This document shows positions 37,261 to 46,757 of a stretch of 64,000 nt of DNA, one piece after another. The stretch covers positions 248,001-312,000 of the forward strand of contig NZ_CAUJAN010000003.1 of the NCBI RefSeq assembly GCF_963082495.1, written 5' to 3'. Origin of the DNA: Methanobrevibacter sp. V74. GTDB taxonomy: Archaea; Methanobacteriota; Methanobacteria; Methanobacteriales; Methanobacteriaceae. A model generated the notes under the pieces. The model was not told where the DNA came from, searched no databases, and saw nothing but the letters and a program-made list of their open reading frames with translations. The translations under genes and the position numbers were made by a program. The number at the start of each line of letters is the position of its first letter. Positions within the stretch are counted from its first letter, which is position 1.

Positions 37261-37542
37261 TTAAATATTATACGGTTCATATCTAGACTTAAAGAAATTC
37301 CTGCTTAAAACCAAATTCCCCTCCCAAATTGTCGGAGCATTAATTTTATTTCTATTTTTTAAACAGTTTACAATTTAGCTAATTCCATTTTTTTCAAACG
37401 AATATTATCCAATTAAAAAAATATCCAATTAATAAAATATTCAATAATTTTTAAATAAATACAAATCAAAATTGCCAAAATCAATACAAATAATATATAA
37501 ACTTCAAAAGTAAATATAAATGTATTAATTTAATGTGATAAA

Positions 37543-39027
37543 ATGACAGAAACTAAAAAATCAGAATGGAATAGCAATATCACATTTGTCATGGCGATGA
37601 TTGGCTCTGCTGTTGGACTTGGAAACATTTGGCGTTTCCCAAATGTATTATACTCCAATGGTGGAGGATCCTTTATGATTCCTTATATCATATCATTATT
37701 CCTTTTAGGAATCTCATTCGTTCTTGTTGAATACGCTGTTGGATTCAAGTTTAAAAAATCATTAGCACAGATATTATATTTCATTAAAGAAAAATTAGAG
37801 CCAGTAGCATGGTTCGTTTTATTAATTGTGTTTTTAATAACCACCTATTACGTTTGTGTAGTGGGATGGGATTTAATTTATGTTGTATTAAGTTTAACAA
37901 AAGCATGGGGATCAAATCCTGATGTATACTTCTCAAGTAATGTATTGCAGGCAACCGATACAATTGCTGGAATAACTACTATTGTTCCAACTGTGTTAGC
38001 TTCAATATTTGTTATTTGGTTTTTATTATGGTTTATTCTTAAAAGAGATTTGAACGAAGGAATTGGCAATGTAAGTAAGATATTACTTCCAATTTTATGT
38101 GCAATTGTAGTTATAATTGTAGCATTCTCTTTAACATTGCCTGGAGCGTCAATAGGTTATACTCAGATATTTACACCTGACTGGTCCGCCCTTACTAACC
38201 TGAATGTATGGTTGGCCGCATTTGGACAAATTGTATTTTCCTTAAGTTTAGGTATGGCAATAGCTCTAACTTATGCTAGTTACTTGCCATCAGGCTCAAA
38301 ATTAGTTGATAATGCAGTAGTTGTTGCCTTTTCAAACTCCGGATTTGAAATATTTAATTCAATTGGAATCTTTTCAATTTTAGGATTCATGGCAATGAGT
38401 ACTGGAATTCCATTTAATAAACTTGTTACCGAAGGAACCGGACTTGCATTTGTAGTTTTCCCACAAGTATTCAATATTATGGGACCATGGGCATCTTTAA
38501 TTGGGCCATTATTCTTTTTATGCATTTTATTTGCAGGACTTACCTCTGCAATGGCACTTCTTGAAGGAGTATGTTACTCAGTTTCAGAAAAATTCCTTAT
38601 TGAACGTAAAAAGACTGCAACCATAGTTTGTATTATTGGATTTCTAATTTCAACAATATTTGCAACAGGAGCAGGAAGTCTTATTTTAGGAGTATTCGAT
38701 GCATTCTTAAATAATTTCGCATTATTATTCGCAATACTCATTGAATGTATTATATTCGGTTGGATTTACAAGTTTGATGAGTTAATTAAAACCTTAAATG
38801 ATAATTCAAGAATTAAAGTTGGTAAAACTTGGAAAGCTGTAATTAAATACATATTACCTATTTGTATATTAGGCCTTTGGATTCAAGGAGTTTATTCAAC
38901 AATAACTACCGCAGATAGTAGCAGTTTGACAATCATGGCAATATTGTCTGTTATATTAATTGTTGTGCCAATTGTCTTTGCAAAATTACCTGCCCGTAAC
39001 AAAAATTTCTTTAATCCAGAAAATTGA
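37543..39027 (+). CDS. Sodium-dependent neurotransmitter-symporter (SNF) family transporter
   Basis: A 494-residue polytopic protein with about 11-12 transmembrane helices of the LeuT fold. The signature AVGLGNIWRFPNVLYSNGGG in TM1 holds sodium and substrate contacts. Prokaryotic members import amino acids with sodium; the substrate is not evident. The ATG at 37543 follows GTGAT, and the protein begins with a short polar tail before TM1, as usual. The gene is monocistronic, with a clear terminator after it. Confidence 0.92.
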   Translation: MTETKKSEWNSNITFVMAMIGSAVGLGNIWRFPNVLYSNGGGSFMIPYIISLFLLGISFVLVEYAVGFKFKKSLAQILYFIKEKLEPVAWFVLLIVFLITTYYVCVVGWDLIYVVLSLTKAWGSNPDVYFSSNVLQATDTIAGITTIVPTVLASIFVIWFLLWFILKRDLNEGIGNVSKILLPILCAIVVIIVAFSLTLPGASIGYTQIFTPDWSALTNLNVWLAAFGQIVFSLSLGMAIALTYASYLPSGSKLVDNAVVVAFSNSGFEIFNSIGIFSILGFMAMSTGIPFNKLVTEGTGLAFVVFPQVFNIMGPWASLIGPLFFLCILFAGLTSAMALLEGVCYSVSEKFLIERKKTATIVCIIGFLISTIFATGAGSLILGVFDAFLNNFALLFAILIECIIFGWIYKFDELIKTLNDNSRIKVGKTWKAVIKYILPICILGLWIQGVYSTITTADSSSLTIMAILSVILIVVPIVFAKLPARNKNFFNPEN

Positions 39028-39030
39028 TTT

Positions 39031-39063
39031 AAATAGTTAAATTATTAACTATTTACTTTTTTT
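39031..39063 (+). terminator. Terminator of the SNF transporter gene
   Basis: AAATAGTTAA / TTAACTATTT (10-bp arms, ATTA loop, 39031-39054) followed by AC and T7 (39057-39063). Confidence 0.75.
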
Positions 39064-39155
39064 ATTTTATTTTAAACAATTTACTTCGTTTATAACTTCT
39101 TATTTTAAATATCATTATAGTAATACTAATTATAAAGATTTTAAGAGGTTATAAA

Positions 39156-39953
39156 ATGATAAAAGTATCTTCAATAAAACAATATATGTACTGTCCTTTG
39201 AAGTTATACCACCAAAACCACATAGATACTAAAGAAAACAAAGATTATCGCCTTATAATTGAAATTAAAAAGCTTAAAATTGATATTCAAGATTTAATTG
39301 AGAAAAACATGCGCAAAATCAAAAAAGACATGACAATTAGTGAAATTGAAAGCATTTTATCTGAAAATATTGATTCGTACATCAAAAGCACTGCAACTTC
39401 AATAAAATCAATGAATTTAAATCTTGAATCATCACAGATTAATGAAATTATTGACAATACATATTTTAAAATTAAAACAATGGCTCTAAGAGTAAAACAA
39501 TCAATGACCATTCTTGATAAACATGCATATGAAATAATTGATATGTTTTTTCCAAATTGCATGTATTCCTTTTTAATTAAAAACACAAGTCTTGGAATAA
39601 TTGGAATGTGTGATAAAATAGAAATAATTGATGGCGAATATTACCCAATACTTTTAAAAAGCGGTAAACCTCCACTTAAAGGTGTTTGGAATCAAGATGC
39701 GATTGAACTCGTAAGTAATGCAATATTGATTGAAGAAGAATTTAACACAGATGTATATGTTGGTTTTGTGGATTATGAAAAAATAGGAGACCGACGTCCG
39801 GTGATAATGAATGTTGAACTGAGAAAAAGCTATTTTGACATTCTTCGTGAAGTTAAAGAGATAATCAATAATAAAAAACTTCCAAAGACTAAAATAAATC
39901 TGAAAAAATGTGAAAAATGTAAATACAAAGATATTTGTGACAAAAATGAATAA
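39156..39953 (+). CDS. Cas4-like PD-(D/E)XK family protein with an altered active site
   Basis: A 265-residue Cas4/DUF83-type protein. C13 in MYCPLKLY and a C-terminal CEKCKYKDIC (C252, C255, C261) are the four cysteines that would hold a 4Fe-4S cluster. D153 in GMCDKIEI and Q180 match nuclease motifs, but the D/E-x-K motif reads LLK (166-168), with leucine where the catalytic acid should be. An insertion of helical sequence lies at about 40-120. No CRISPR array or other cas gene is in the window. It is probably a stand-alone, possibly non-catalytic, RecB-type protein. AGAGGT precedes the ATG. Confidence 0.7.
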   Translation: MIKVSSIKQYMYCPLKLYHQNHIDTKENKDYRLIIEIKKLKIDIQDLIEKNMRKIKKDMTISEIESILSENIDSYIKSTATSIKSMNLNLESSQINEIIDNTYFKIKTMALRVKQSMTILDKHAYEIIDMFFPNCMYSFLIKNTSLGIIGMCDKIEIIDGEYYPILLKSGKPPLKGVWNQDAIELVSNAILIEEEFNTDVYVGFVDYEKIGDRRPVIMNVELRKSYFDILREVKEIINNKKLPKTKINLKKCEKCKYKDICDKNE

Positions 39954-39955
39954 GA

Positions 39956-39980
39956 TAGGGGATTAGAAATAATCCCCCTA
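39956..39980. terminator. Convergent terminator hairpin
   Basis: TAGGGGATTA / TAATCCCCCTA arms around GAAA, with one bulged C. It lies directly after the Cas4-like stop and 20 bp before the end of the ehb operon, so it could serve both strands. Confidence 0.6.
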
Positions 39981-39999
39981 TATGTCCATAAATATGAAT

Positions 40000-40659
40000 T
40001 TAAAATTTAATATTATTCCCTAAGCGAGTTATATCAAAGACAGCTGTATCAGCAATAGACATTACAGCTAAAACACCAGCCTGAACAGGATCAGTAATGA
40101 TTAAATCAGCATATTCAGTAACGCTTCCAGGCATATTTAAACAAATAACAATTAAATTACCTTGTTCTTTTACTTTACGAACGGCTTCTGTGATTTCTCC
40201 ACCCATAATTGAACCGGCAAGGACTAAAGCACTAACACGAGGAAGTCTTGAGATAGCTTCAACAGCTTCAGCCAAATCACTTTCACCAACCAGAGGGATT
40301 GTATCAATACTAATGCGTTCTCCACGTATATTATGCCTATCAGCTTCAGTAATTGCACCCATTGCTACTTGTGATACTTGTGCTCCACCACCGACAATGA
40401 TAATACGTTTTCCATAAATATCCAATTGAGAACCATGCAGCTCAATTGATTTTACTTCATTAATTTTATCCAAATCTTCAATTAGGGCATCAATATCTTC
40501 AACTTGCTCAAGTTCTATATTAACAGAACCAATGTTATTTTTTTCAACAAAAAGGTGAACATAACTAATATTAGCACCATGATCAGCGATAACATCAGTA
40601 ATGTCATCTAAAACACCCGTTTTTTCATCTGATTTAATCGTTAAAGTATAATCACTCAT
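40000..40659 (-). CDS. ehbQ: ACT-domain protein (DUF5612) at the ehbQ position
   Basis: A 219-residue soluble protein: an N-terminal ACT domain (about 1-75; [20 protein letters not shown]) and a C-terminal alpha/beta domain with a glycine-rich [14 protein letters not shown] segment. It overlaps ehbP by 8 bp and ends the hydrogenase operon, the position called ehbQ in Methanothermobacter. ACT domains usually bind amino acids, so a sensing or regulatory role in this anabolic hydrogenase is possible but unproven. It has no metal-binding motif and no membrane segment. Confidence 0.7.
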   Translation of the reverse strand: MSDYTLTIKSDEKTGVLDDITDVIADHGANISYVHLFVEKNNIGSVNIELEQVEDIDALIEDLDKINEVKSIELHGSQLDIYGKRIIIVGGGAQVSQVAMGAITEADRHNIRGERISIDTIPLVGESDLAEAVEAISRLPRVSALVLAGSIMGGEITEAVRKVKEQGNLIVICLNMPGSVTEYADLIITDPVQAGVLAVMSIADTAVFDITRLGNNIKF

Positions 40660-40915
40660 TTTTTGGCCTTATTTTATCAAGTTCTGCATGTGCTCTTTTC
40701 CACATGCTTAAAAAATTATCATTAAAACTAACCGGAAGCACATCAAGACCTAAATCCCTATGCTCCTGAATCCATTCCTCACGAAATACAGGTATCTCCA
40801 CTTTAATTGGTTCAGAGGTTTTATTTATAATTATAAGATTTCTGTAGGGAAAATCCCATTCTACAATATATCCTCCAAGACTTACCATGTGATACGGTCT
40901 CATAACAAACTTCAT
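40652..40915 (-). CDS. ehbP: Energy-converting hydrogenase B subunit P
   Basis: An 87-residue soluble protein matching EhbP by length, position and sequence feel ([20 protein letters not shown]). It has no cofactor motif and its role in the complex is unknown. It lies 12 bp after ehbO and overlaps the ACT-domain gene by 8 bp. Confidence 0.85.
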   Translation of the reverse strand: MKFVMRPYHMVSLGGYIVEWDFPYRNLIIINKTSEPIKVEIPVFREEWIQEHRDLGLDVLPVSFNDNFLSMWKRAHAELDKIRPKNE

Positions 40916-40927
40916 AAATAATCCTCC

Positions 40928-41926
40928 TTATAATAATCCAATTACAATAGCTAAAATTCCAAGTAATGTAGCGCCTAAAATAGATGGCAATAACTGTCTA
41001 TTTGTAAATACTGGAGCAAATGCAGAAAATATTCCCATCATAAATACCAATATTAATGCTACTGCAATATTTATTAAGATTCCCCATGACAAAATTGTCG
41101 GTGGAATTCCAATGAACAATACTGAAAATACCGCACCAAGTACAAACATGAAGAATCCTCTTGTTACAACAACAACTGCACGATATTTAGCTGCATATTC
41201 CATATATGGCCCTTCAATTACATCAGATTTAGCTTTGATAATTGAAAATGGATACTCGTTTAATATAATCATGTAACCAATGAAAAATACAATTGCTGCG
41301 ATTCCACCAGCTACTGTGAATAAGAATGGCCCATGTACTTGCTGAAAAGTTACTATATCTTGTAAGAAAATGCTTCTTGAAGAAGTAATAGGTGCAAATA
41401 ATGCCAAATATAGTGGAAATGAAGCATATGTAATCATTCTAAGTGATCTTCTTGCACTTATATCTTCAATAAAAGAACGATTTGCATTAGTGTGAGCTGC
41501 TCCTTTAATTTGATCTGGAAATGGCATATTAACTGACATTACAGATTTAGACAATGCTCCCATCAATACATAACATATTTCCTCTACCTTTAAAAATCCA
41601 ACAATGGCCACTAAGCTTGAAAGTGCTGGGATTTTATAAGCTTCAGGAGTTAATGCGATTAAAACACATAAAACTACAATAAAACATATTATTGGCAGAG
41701 CTTTGTATAATCCTGGAACAGGAGATGAAACTTCAACATTCTCTTTAAACATGAATTTAATTGGAGCCATTATTCCTGGAGACGTTACAGGAGGCCCGAT
41801 TCTTTGTTGGATTCTTGCATGAATATATTTTCTTTCAATTCCCGGAAGCAATGTTGATATTATAAAACAGACAAATACTGTAAGAGCTACTGCAAGAACC
41901 GAATTTATAATTGTATTTTCAAACAT
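40928..41926 (-). CDS. ehbO: Energy-converting hydrogenase B subunit O (NuoH-like)
   Basis: A 332-residue membrane protein with about eight helices, homologous to NuoH/EchB. RIGPPVTSPGIMAPIKFMFKE near residue 42 is the conserved quinone-site-like loop of complex I subunit 1. It anchors the hydrogenase module to the membrane and couples electron flow to ion movement. It starts 3 bp after ehbN. Confidence 0.93.
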   Translation of the reverse strand: MFENTIINSVLAVALTVFVCFIISTLLPGIERKYIHARIQQRIGPPVTSPGIMAPIKFMFKENVEVSSPVPGLYKALPIICFIVVLCVLIALTPEAYKIPALSSLVAIVGFLKVEEICYVLMGALSKSVMSVNMPFPDQIKGAAHTNANRSFIEDISARRSLRMITYASFPLYLALFAPITSSRSIFLQDIVTFQQVHGPFLFTVAGGIAAIVFFIGYMIILNEYPFSIIKAKSDVIEGPYMEYAAKYRAVVVVTRGFFMFVLGAVFSVLFIGIPPTILSWGILINIAVALILVFMMGIFSAFAPVFTNRQLLPSILGATLLGILAIVIGLL

Positions 41927-41929
41927 TGT

Positions 41930-43057
41930 CTACCTCCTAATTATTTCAATCGATCTATCGCTGCAAGTGAAACATGGATCACATTGCACGATACATAATT
42001 GTGCATCTGTAATTTGATCACCAATACAAGCATATTGCATTGCACCAATATTTGACATTGAAGGTGTTCTTATAATTGAATGCCTTACCCTTCCACTTTC
42101 TAGGGCATATGAATGATATAGAGTTCCTCTTGGAACTTCAATGTAACTTTGAATAATGTCGGTATCAAACATTTCCCAATCACGATTTACTACTTTACCT
42201 TCTGGAATGTTTGCAATAGCTTGCCTAATAATTTTAATTGACTCTACTGATTCCAATGCCCTCATAACCAAATTTGATTTAACGTCTCCATCAGGTTGAG
42301 TGACAACATTAAAGTCAAAATCTTCATATTCAAACATTGTTGTTCTCAAATCCCTTGCAACGCCAGTAGCTCTAAGAGTTGGTCCGGTAACCGCTAGTTC
42401 GATAGCTTGTTTTTGAGGAAGCACCCCCACACCAGTTATCCTTGATAAAACTATAGAATCTCCTAAAAATCTTTCGGTAAAAGAGTTAAGTGCCTCTTCT
42501 AATTTATCCATATCATTTTTAAGTCTTAATATTTTAGCCTCATCCAAATCACATCTCGGCCTTACTCCGCCAATAACTGAACATCCGTATTGTACACGAT
42601 TTCCTCCAATCATTGCAAGCAATTCCATTACGATTTCTCTCATGTAGAATACTCTCATTGAAAATGTTTCATGAGACAACACTTCACAACCATGCGCCAA
42701 ATACAAGAAATGTGAATGTAAACGTTCAAGTTCACCCATAATTACACGAATATGCTTAGCCCTATCTGTAATTTCAATGCCCAATCCCATTTCAGCAGTT
42801 CTGCATGAATTCCATATATGTGAATTGGAACAAATTCCACAAACCTTTTCAGTAAGAGCATTTGCCTTTTCAACTGGAAGGCCTTCCATAATCCTTTCTA
42901 TTCCCCTATGATTAACACCAATAGTTATTTCAGCTTCTTGAATAATTTCATCTTCTACAAAAAACCTTACCCTATATGGTTCCAATGCAGCAGGGTGAAC
43001 TGTACCCATTGGAATTTCTGTTTCAATAATATTGCTTGTCGGTACTTTTTTATCCAT
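41930..43057 (-). CDS. ehbN: Energy-converting hydrogenase B NiFe large subunit
   Basis: A 375-residue NiFe hydrogenase catalytic subunit of the Ech/NuoD group. VCGICSNSH (about 71-79) and the C-terminal DPCFTC supply the four cysteines of the NiFe site. Only ten residues follow the last cysteine, so any C-terminal processing peptide would be very short. It pairs with EhbM to oxidise hydrogen and reduce ferredoxin. Confidence 0.96.
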   Translation of the reverse strand: MDKKVPTSNIIETEIPMGTVHPAALEPYRVRFFVEDEIIQEAEITIGVNHRGIERIMEGLPVEKANALTEKVCGICSNSHIWNSCRTAEMGLGIEITDRAKHIRVIMGELERLHSHFLYLAHGCEVLSHETFSMRVFYMREIVMELLAMIGGNRVQYGCSVIGGVRPRCDLDEAKILRLKNDMDKLEEALNSFTERFLGDSIVLSRITGVGVLPQKQAIELAVTGPTLRATGVARDLRTTMFEYEDFDFNVVTQPDGDVKSNLVMRALESVESIKIIRQAIANIPEGKVVNRDWEMFDTDIIQSYIEVPRGTLYHSYALESGRVRHSIIRTPSMSNIGAMQYACIGDQITDAQLCIVQCDPCFTCSDRSIEIIRR

Positions 43058-43068
43058 CTAATCCCCTC

Positions 43069-43515
43069 CTAGTCCGCATCTAATAATTTAGGTAAAAGTG
43101 ATACAACTCCAGCTAAAACATCCTGAGGCCTTACAGCACACCCCGGAACTTTTGCATCAACAGGTATAATATTTTCGACTGGTCCTTCAATTTCTTCAGA
43201 AGGAATGTCGCTATAACAATTCTTATAAACACCACCCATTAAAGCGCAACTTCCAGCAGCCACCACCAATTTTGGATTAGGAATAGCTTCATAAATTGCC
43301 TCTAACGGTTTTCTATTTAAATGTGTAACCGGTCCTGTTACCACCAGCACATCAGCTTCACGAGGATTCCAAGTTAAAAACACTTTATATTGCTCAGCAT
43401 CAAAACGAGGAGATAAAATTGTATTAACAATCTCAATATCGCAACCATTACATCCCCCTGTATAAACCAGCAGGACATGTATTGCTCTTGCTCTTGAAAA
43501 TGATTTAATTCCCAT
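43069..43515 (-). CDS. ehbM: Energy-converting hydrogenase B small subunit
   Basis: A 148-residue NuoB-like small subunit. [19 protein letters not shown] and PGCAVRP provide the cysteines for the proximal 4Fe-4S cluster. It is shorter than standard NiFe small subunits, as is normal for Ech-type enzymes. It lies between the ferredoxin ehbL and the large subunit ehbN. Confidence 0.95.
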   Translation of the reverse strand: MGIKSFSRARAIHVLLVYTGGCNGCDIEIVNTILSPRFDAEQYKVFLTWNPREADVLVVTGPVTHLNRKPLEAIYEAIPNPKLVVAAGSCALMGGVYKNCYSDIPSEEIEGPVENIIPVDAKVPGCAVRPQDVLAGVVSLLPKLLDAD

Positions 43516-44007
43516 TTAATCACCCTCCTCCCTATTTTTCAATACTGTTTTATCAGATAAGTATTGTGCAATAAATTTAAGTTTATCATCTGAAATTTTA
43601 AATGGATGATTTAATGCTTCTGTTATGTCAACTTCCTGATCTCCAACATTATTTGGATGTATTGTTCCTTTTTCGCCATAAAGTGAATAAACAGGACAGA
43701 AATCATGACAATAATAACATACAACACATTTTTCAAGATTAATTTCAGGCACTTCAATTTTAACCCAGTTCTCAGTTAATTTAACAGGTTTTTTTAATTT
43801 TTTCATCTCAATTGCACCTGTCGGACAGACATTTGAACAACCTGCACATCCAATACAGGCTTTTTCATCAACTCTATCGTCAACTTTTACTGACAATGTT
43901 GCAACTTGATTTCTCATATCCATATCTGTAACTCTATCAGCTGCAAAAAAGATTCTTTTAAAGTTAGTAAAAGCTCCTTCTAAAGCTATTCTAAGTATGC
44001 TGCTCAT
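43516..44007 (-). CDS. ehbL: Energy-converting hydrogenase B ferredoxin subunit (NuoI-like)
   Basis: A 163-residue protein with two 4Fe-4S motifs, CIGCAGCSNVCP and CVVCYYCHDFCP, like NuoI/EchF. It would relay electrons between the EhbM cluster and ferredoxin or polyferredoxin. It abuts ehbK and ehbM with no spacer. Confidence 0.93.
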   Translation of the reverse strand: MSSILRIALEGAFTNFKRIFFAADRVTDMDMRNQVATLSVKVDDRVDEKACIGCAGCSNVCPTGAIEMKKLKKPVKLTENWVKIEVPEINLEKCVVCYYCHDFCPVYSLYGEKGTIHPNNVGDQEVDITEALNHPFKISDDKLKFIAQYLSDKTVLKNREEGD

Positions 44008-45417
44008 TTAAATACCCTCTATTGAATCTTTAAAATTTCTTTCAAATAAAAATGCCCTTGCAGGACATGCGTTCTTACATGCGCCACAGTAAATACAATT
44101 TTCATCATTAACTACGTAATTACCATCAACTTTATCAATTGCATCATATGAACAAATTCTATAACAAACCCCACAATGCATACATAATTCCTGTTCAATG
44201 AAGTTAAATCCATCTTTAATTTCATTTTTATACATTGTTGATTTAGGAATTGCATCAACCGGACAGTGAACTGCACAATTTTCACATAATATACATTTAT
44301 CAAGATTAACAGAAATCTTTCCCCTGTGCAATGTAATGGCTTCTTCCTGACATACTTCCACACAAATCCCACAGGAGATGCATTCCTCAGATACACTCCC
44401 ATTCCATGTTTGAGTCATAAATAAACGCGCATTTTCCTCATCACAAACCTGCACACATTTCCCGCAGCTTACACAGAAACCTGCTAATGTAGGAAACTCT
44501 TCATCTTTATGCTCATCATAAATAAACATTTCGCCATCTTCACGTAATGTATGGACAGGACAATGACTTATTGCCCGGTCATGAGTAACATTTTCCGTAT
44601 CAACAGTTGGATCATATCTTAATTTTCCTTCAACGTTTCTAAGTGATTCATTTTCACATAAATTTGCACATAATCCGCAATTTAGACAAGATACGATTTT
44701 TCCAGTTGCTTTTTGATTTAATTTATTGACAACAATCTTAAAGTCATCTAGAGAAATCGCATCGTGAGGACAAGCCTTCAAACAATTAAGACAAAGAGTA
44801 CAGGTAGAAGTATCTACCAATTGATGTTTGTTCATTGATTGATTTGGACAAACGTCAGCACATAATCTGCATTCTCTACAAATTCCTTCATCCCTATCTA
44901 CTTTAACATGAATTGCACCATTCGGACAGTATTCTTCACATCTGCCACATAAAATACATTTATCTATATCAGTTCCAAAGTAAGTTCTTGAAACTTCTTT
45001 GATTTTATTTTCAGTTTTATGAGGCACATTATCCAATGGCGGATTTAAAATATTAAATGCTTTAATTAAGGAAAGCTGCTTTTCTTTTTCAAGTTCGAAA
45101 CCATCTACACGACATTCAGGATATTGCTCTGCACATACTCCACAACGAGAACATATACCATAAACTACTCCATCTTCTATGGTAATGTTGTTTGTAGGGC
45201 AATTGTACATACACATTCCACAACCATTACATTTGGCTCTGTCTACAACATATCCTCCATAGCTATTTTTAAATATTGCATGGTTTGGGCAGTTTTTATA
45301 ACAAATTCCACAAGTAAGACAACTAAATGGAATGCCATTAATTAATCTAATAGATTTTGTAGGGCATGATTTAATACAGTCTTCGTTTTTTTCACATATA
45401 TTAGTCGATAAAAACAT
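44008..45417 (-). CDS. ehbK: Energy-converting hydrogenase B polyferredoxin
   Basis: A 469-residue protein built from about 13 cysteine-rich CxxCxxC-type segments, nearly all fitting 4Fe-4S clusters (for example CNGCGMCMYNCP and CILCGRCEEYCP). One segment near residue 90 reads CSRCGVCAEQYPEC, with an irregular last cysteine spacing. Polyferredoxins of this kind are specific to methanogen hydrogenase and reductase operons and probably store or wire electrons. There is no signal peptide, so it should be cytoplasmic and membrane-associated through the complex. Confidence 0.93.
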   Translation of the reverse strand: MFLSTNICEKNEDCIKSCPTKSIRLINGIPFSCLTCGICYKNCPNHAIFKNSYGGYVVDRAKCNGCGMCMYNCPTNNITIEDGVVYGICSRCGVCAEQYPECRVDGFELEKEKQLSLIKAFNILNPPLDNVPHKTENKIKEVSRTYFGTDIDKCILCGRCEEYCPNGAIHVKVDRDEGICRECRLCADVCPNQSMNKHQLVDTSTCTLCLNCLKACPHDAISLDDFKIVVNKLNQKATGKIVSCLNCGLCANLCENESLRNVEGKLRYDPTVDTENVTHDRAISHCPVHTLREDGEMFIYDEHKDEEFPTLAGFCVSCGKCVQVCDEENARLFMTQTWNGSVSEECISCGICVEVCQEEAITLHRGKISVNLDKCILCENCAVHCPVDAIPKSTMYKNEIKDGFNFIEQELCMHCGVCYRICSYDAIDKVDGNYVVNDENCIYCGACKNACPARAFLFERNFKDSIEGI

Positions 45418-45429
45418 TATAAAAACTCC

Positions 45430-45678
45430 TTATTTACTCCTTGCAAATATTAGTTTGCCTACAAAAATCCCTATTAATGCAGATAAAAATGCAGTGGAAA
45501 GCGGTAAATCTGTGTAGAATGGGAAGTTGCCAGACTGCCATGCTACAATAATCCCTGCAATAATTATTATCATAAAAGCTCCAAGAGTGAAGTGAGTATC
45601 ATTAACATTAAGTTTAATCTGTGAACCTATGATTAAACCTAATATTATTCCAAATATGATTGGTCCTAGAGATAACAT
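45430..45678 (-). CDS. ehbJ: Energy-converting hydrogenase B subunit J
   Basis: An 82-residue hydrophobic protein with about three transmembrane segments and GIILGLIIGSQI near the start. It is assigned by position between ehbI and ehbK. Its start overlaps the ehbI stop by one base. Specific function is unknown. Confidence 0.8.
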   Translation of the reverse strand: MLSLGPIIFGIILGLIIGSQIKLNVNDTHFTLGAFMIIIIAGIIVAWQSGNFPFYTDLPLSTAFLSALIGIFVGKLIFARSK

Positions 45679-46154
45679 TATTCACCCTCCCCTACAATTT
45701 TTTTAAAACCTGCAAATGCAATAACTATTGAAGATAAACCTACAAATACTTTTAAACCTACAAATATGTTAAGGTATGGAATGATACCTGCATTTGTAAC
45801 ATCTGGATAATGTAAGATGCCTTGGATAGTTTGAGGAACAATATTCAATATATCTGTTCCGACATTATATAAGAAGAACCCTCCTACAAACAAACCTATC
45901 AATCCAAAGACAATGAATCCCAATGCACCGACAGATTCTAAAACTTCAATATATAAGTGTGAAAATTCTAATGGAGAATTGCCCACTCCATAAACAATTA
46001 CAGACAATATAACACCACTAGCTATCATTGCACCACCTTGGAATCCTCCACCAGGAGTGATGTGACCTCCAAGAATGGTCATTATACCTAAACAAAACAA
46101 TATGATTGAAATTGGTAAAGATATGAGTTTTAAAATTACACTACCTTGGCTCAT
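45678..46154 (-). CDS. ehbI: Energy-converting hydrogenase B subunit I (MrpB/MnhB-like)
   Basis: A 158-residue membrane protein with about four helices. GHITPGGGFQGGAMIASG near residue 30 is the MnhB/MrpB signature found in Na/H antiporter subunits and in membrane-bound hydrogenases. It probably forms part of the ion-translocating arm. It overlaps ehbH by 4 bp. Confidence 0.88.
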   Translation of the reverse strand: MSQGSVILKLISLPISIILFCLGIMTILGGHITPGGGFQGGAMIASGVILSVIVYGVGNSPLEFSHLYIEVLESVGALGFIVFGLIGLFVGGFFLYNVGTDILNIVPQTIQGILHYPDVTNAGIIPYLNIFVGLKVFVGLSSIVIAFAGFKKIVGEGE

Positions 46155-46438
46155 CTTTTACCTCCCAATAATCCTCTACCAAATATTAGTAAAACAACTA
46201 ACCCGGCAGATAACAATATAATTGATTCACCTAATGTATCATATGCTCTAAAATCAAATATTACGACAGTAACCATGTTTGGAGCAATTTGAGTTCCTAA
46301 AGCATTGTAAATATTACTTACACCCGGATTTATCATGCTACTTAAATGGAATATCGCATCAAGTAAACTAACAGAAAATATTGCTGTTAAAACCGCTGCA
46401 AGTAAATTACGAACAGTTGTTTCAGACAAGATTACCAC
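46151..46438 (-). CDS. ehbH: Energy-converting hydrogenase B subunit H
   Basis: A 95-residue membrane protein with two or three helices and DFRAYDTLGESIILLSAG, which resembles the C-terminal MbhE/MrpA-like segment of Mrp-type complexes. Assigned by position. It overlaps ehbG by 17 bp and ehbI by 4 bp. Confidence 0.82.
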   Translation of the reverse strand: MVILSETTVRNLLAAVLTAIFSVSLLDAIFHLSSMINPGVSNIYNALGTQIAPNMVTVVIFDFRAYDTLGESIILLSAGLVVLLIFGRGLLGGKR

Positions 46439-46757
46439 CCCAGTACATGAAAGTAACTATAAGTGCAAGTGTTGCAATTGCATAGAACAACATCTTCTCT
46501 AATGAATCTTCCTGTTCTATTTTGAATTTTGGAATAAGTGGAATATTACTAATTAACACAATAGCTAGCATTAATGAAACAAGTCCTGCAAGCAACACAC
46601 TTACATGTCTTAATAAAATTGCAGATAATACTAAAGATACAATTAAAAATATTTCCGCTGTAATGCTTCCTGAAACGTCTGCATTAGTTACAGGCCCCGG
46701 TGAGAACAATTGTCTGAATTGCTTTACAACATTGAATATTTGATCATACAATTTCAT
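46422..46757 (-). CDS. ehbG: Energy-converting hydrogenase B subunit G
   Basis: A 111-residue membrane protein: a polar N-terminus (about 30 residues) followed by three hydrophobic segments. Assigned by position between ehbF and ehbH, overlapping both (4 bp and 17 bp). No motif gives its role. Confidence 0.8.
   Translation of the reverse strand: MKLYDQIFNVVKQFRQLFSPGPVTNADVSGSITAEIFLIVSLVLSAILLRHVSVLLAGLVSLMLAIVLISNIPLIPKFKIEQEDSLEKMLFYAIATLALIVTFMYWGGNLV

Noticed and set aside
39156-39953. Cas4-like gene as evidence for a CRISPR system
   Set aside because: No repeat array and no other cas gene within the window; the active-site motif is also altered.
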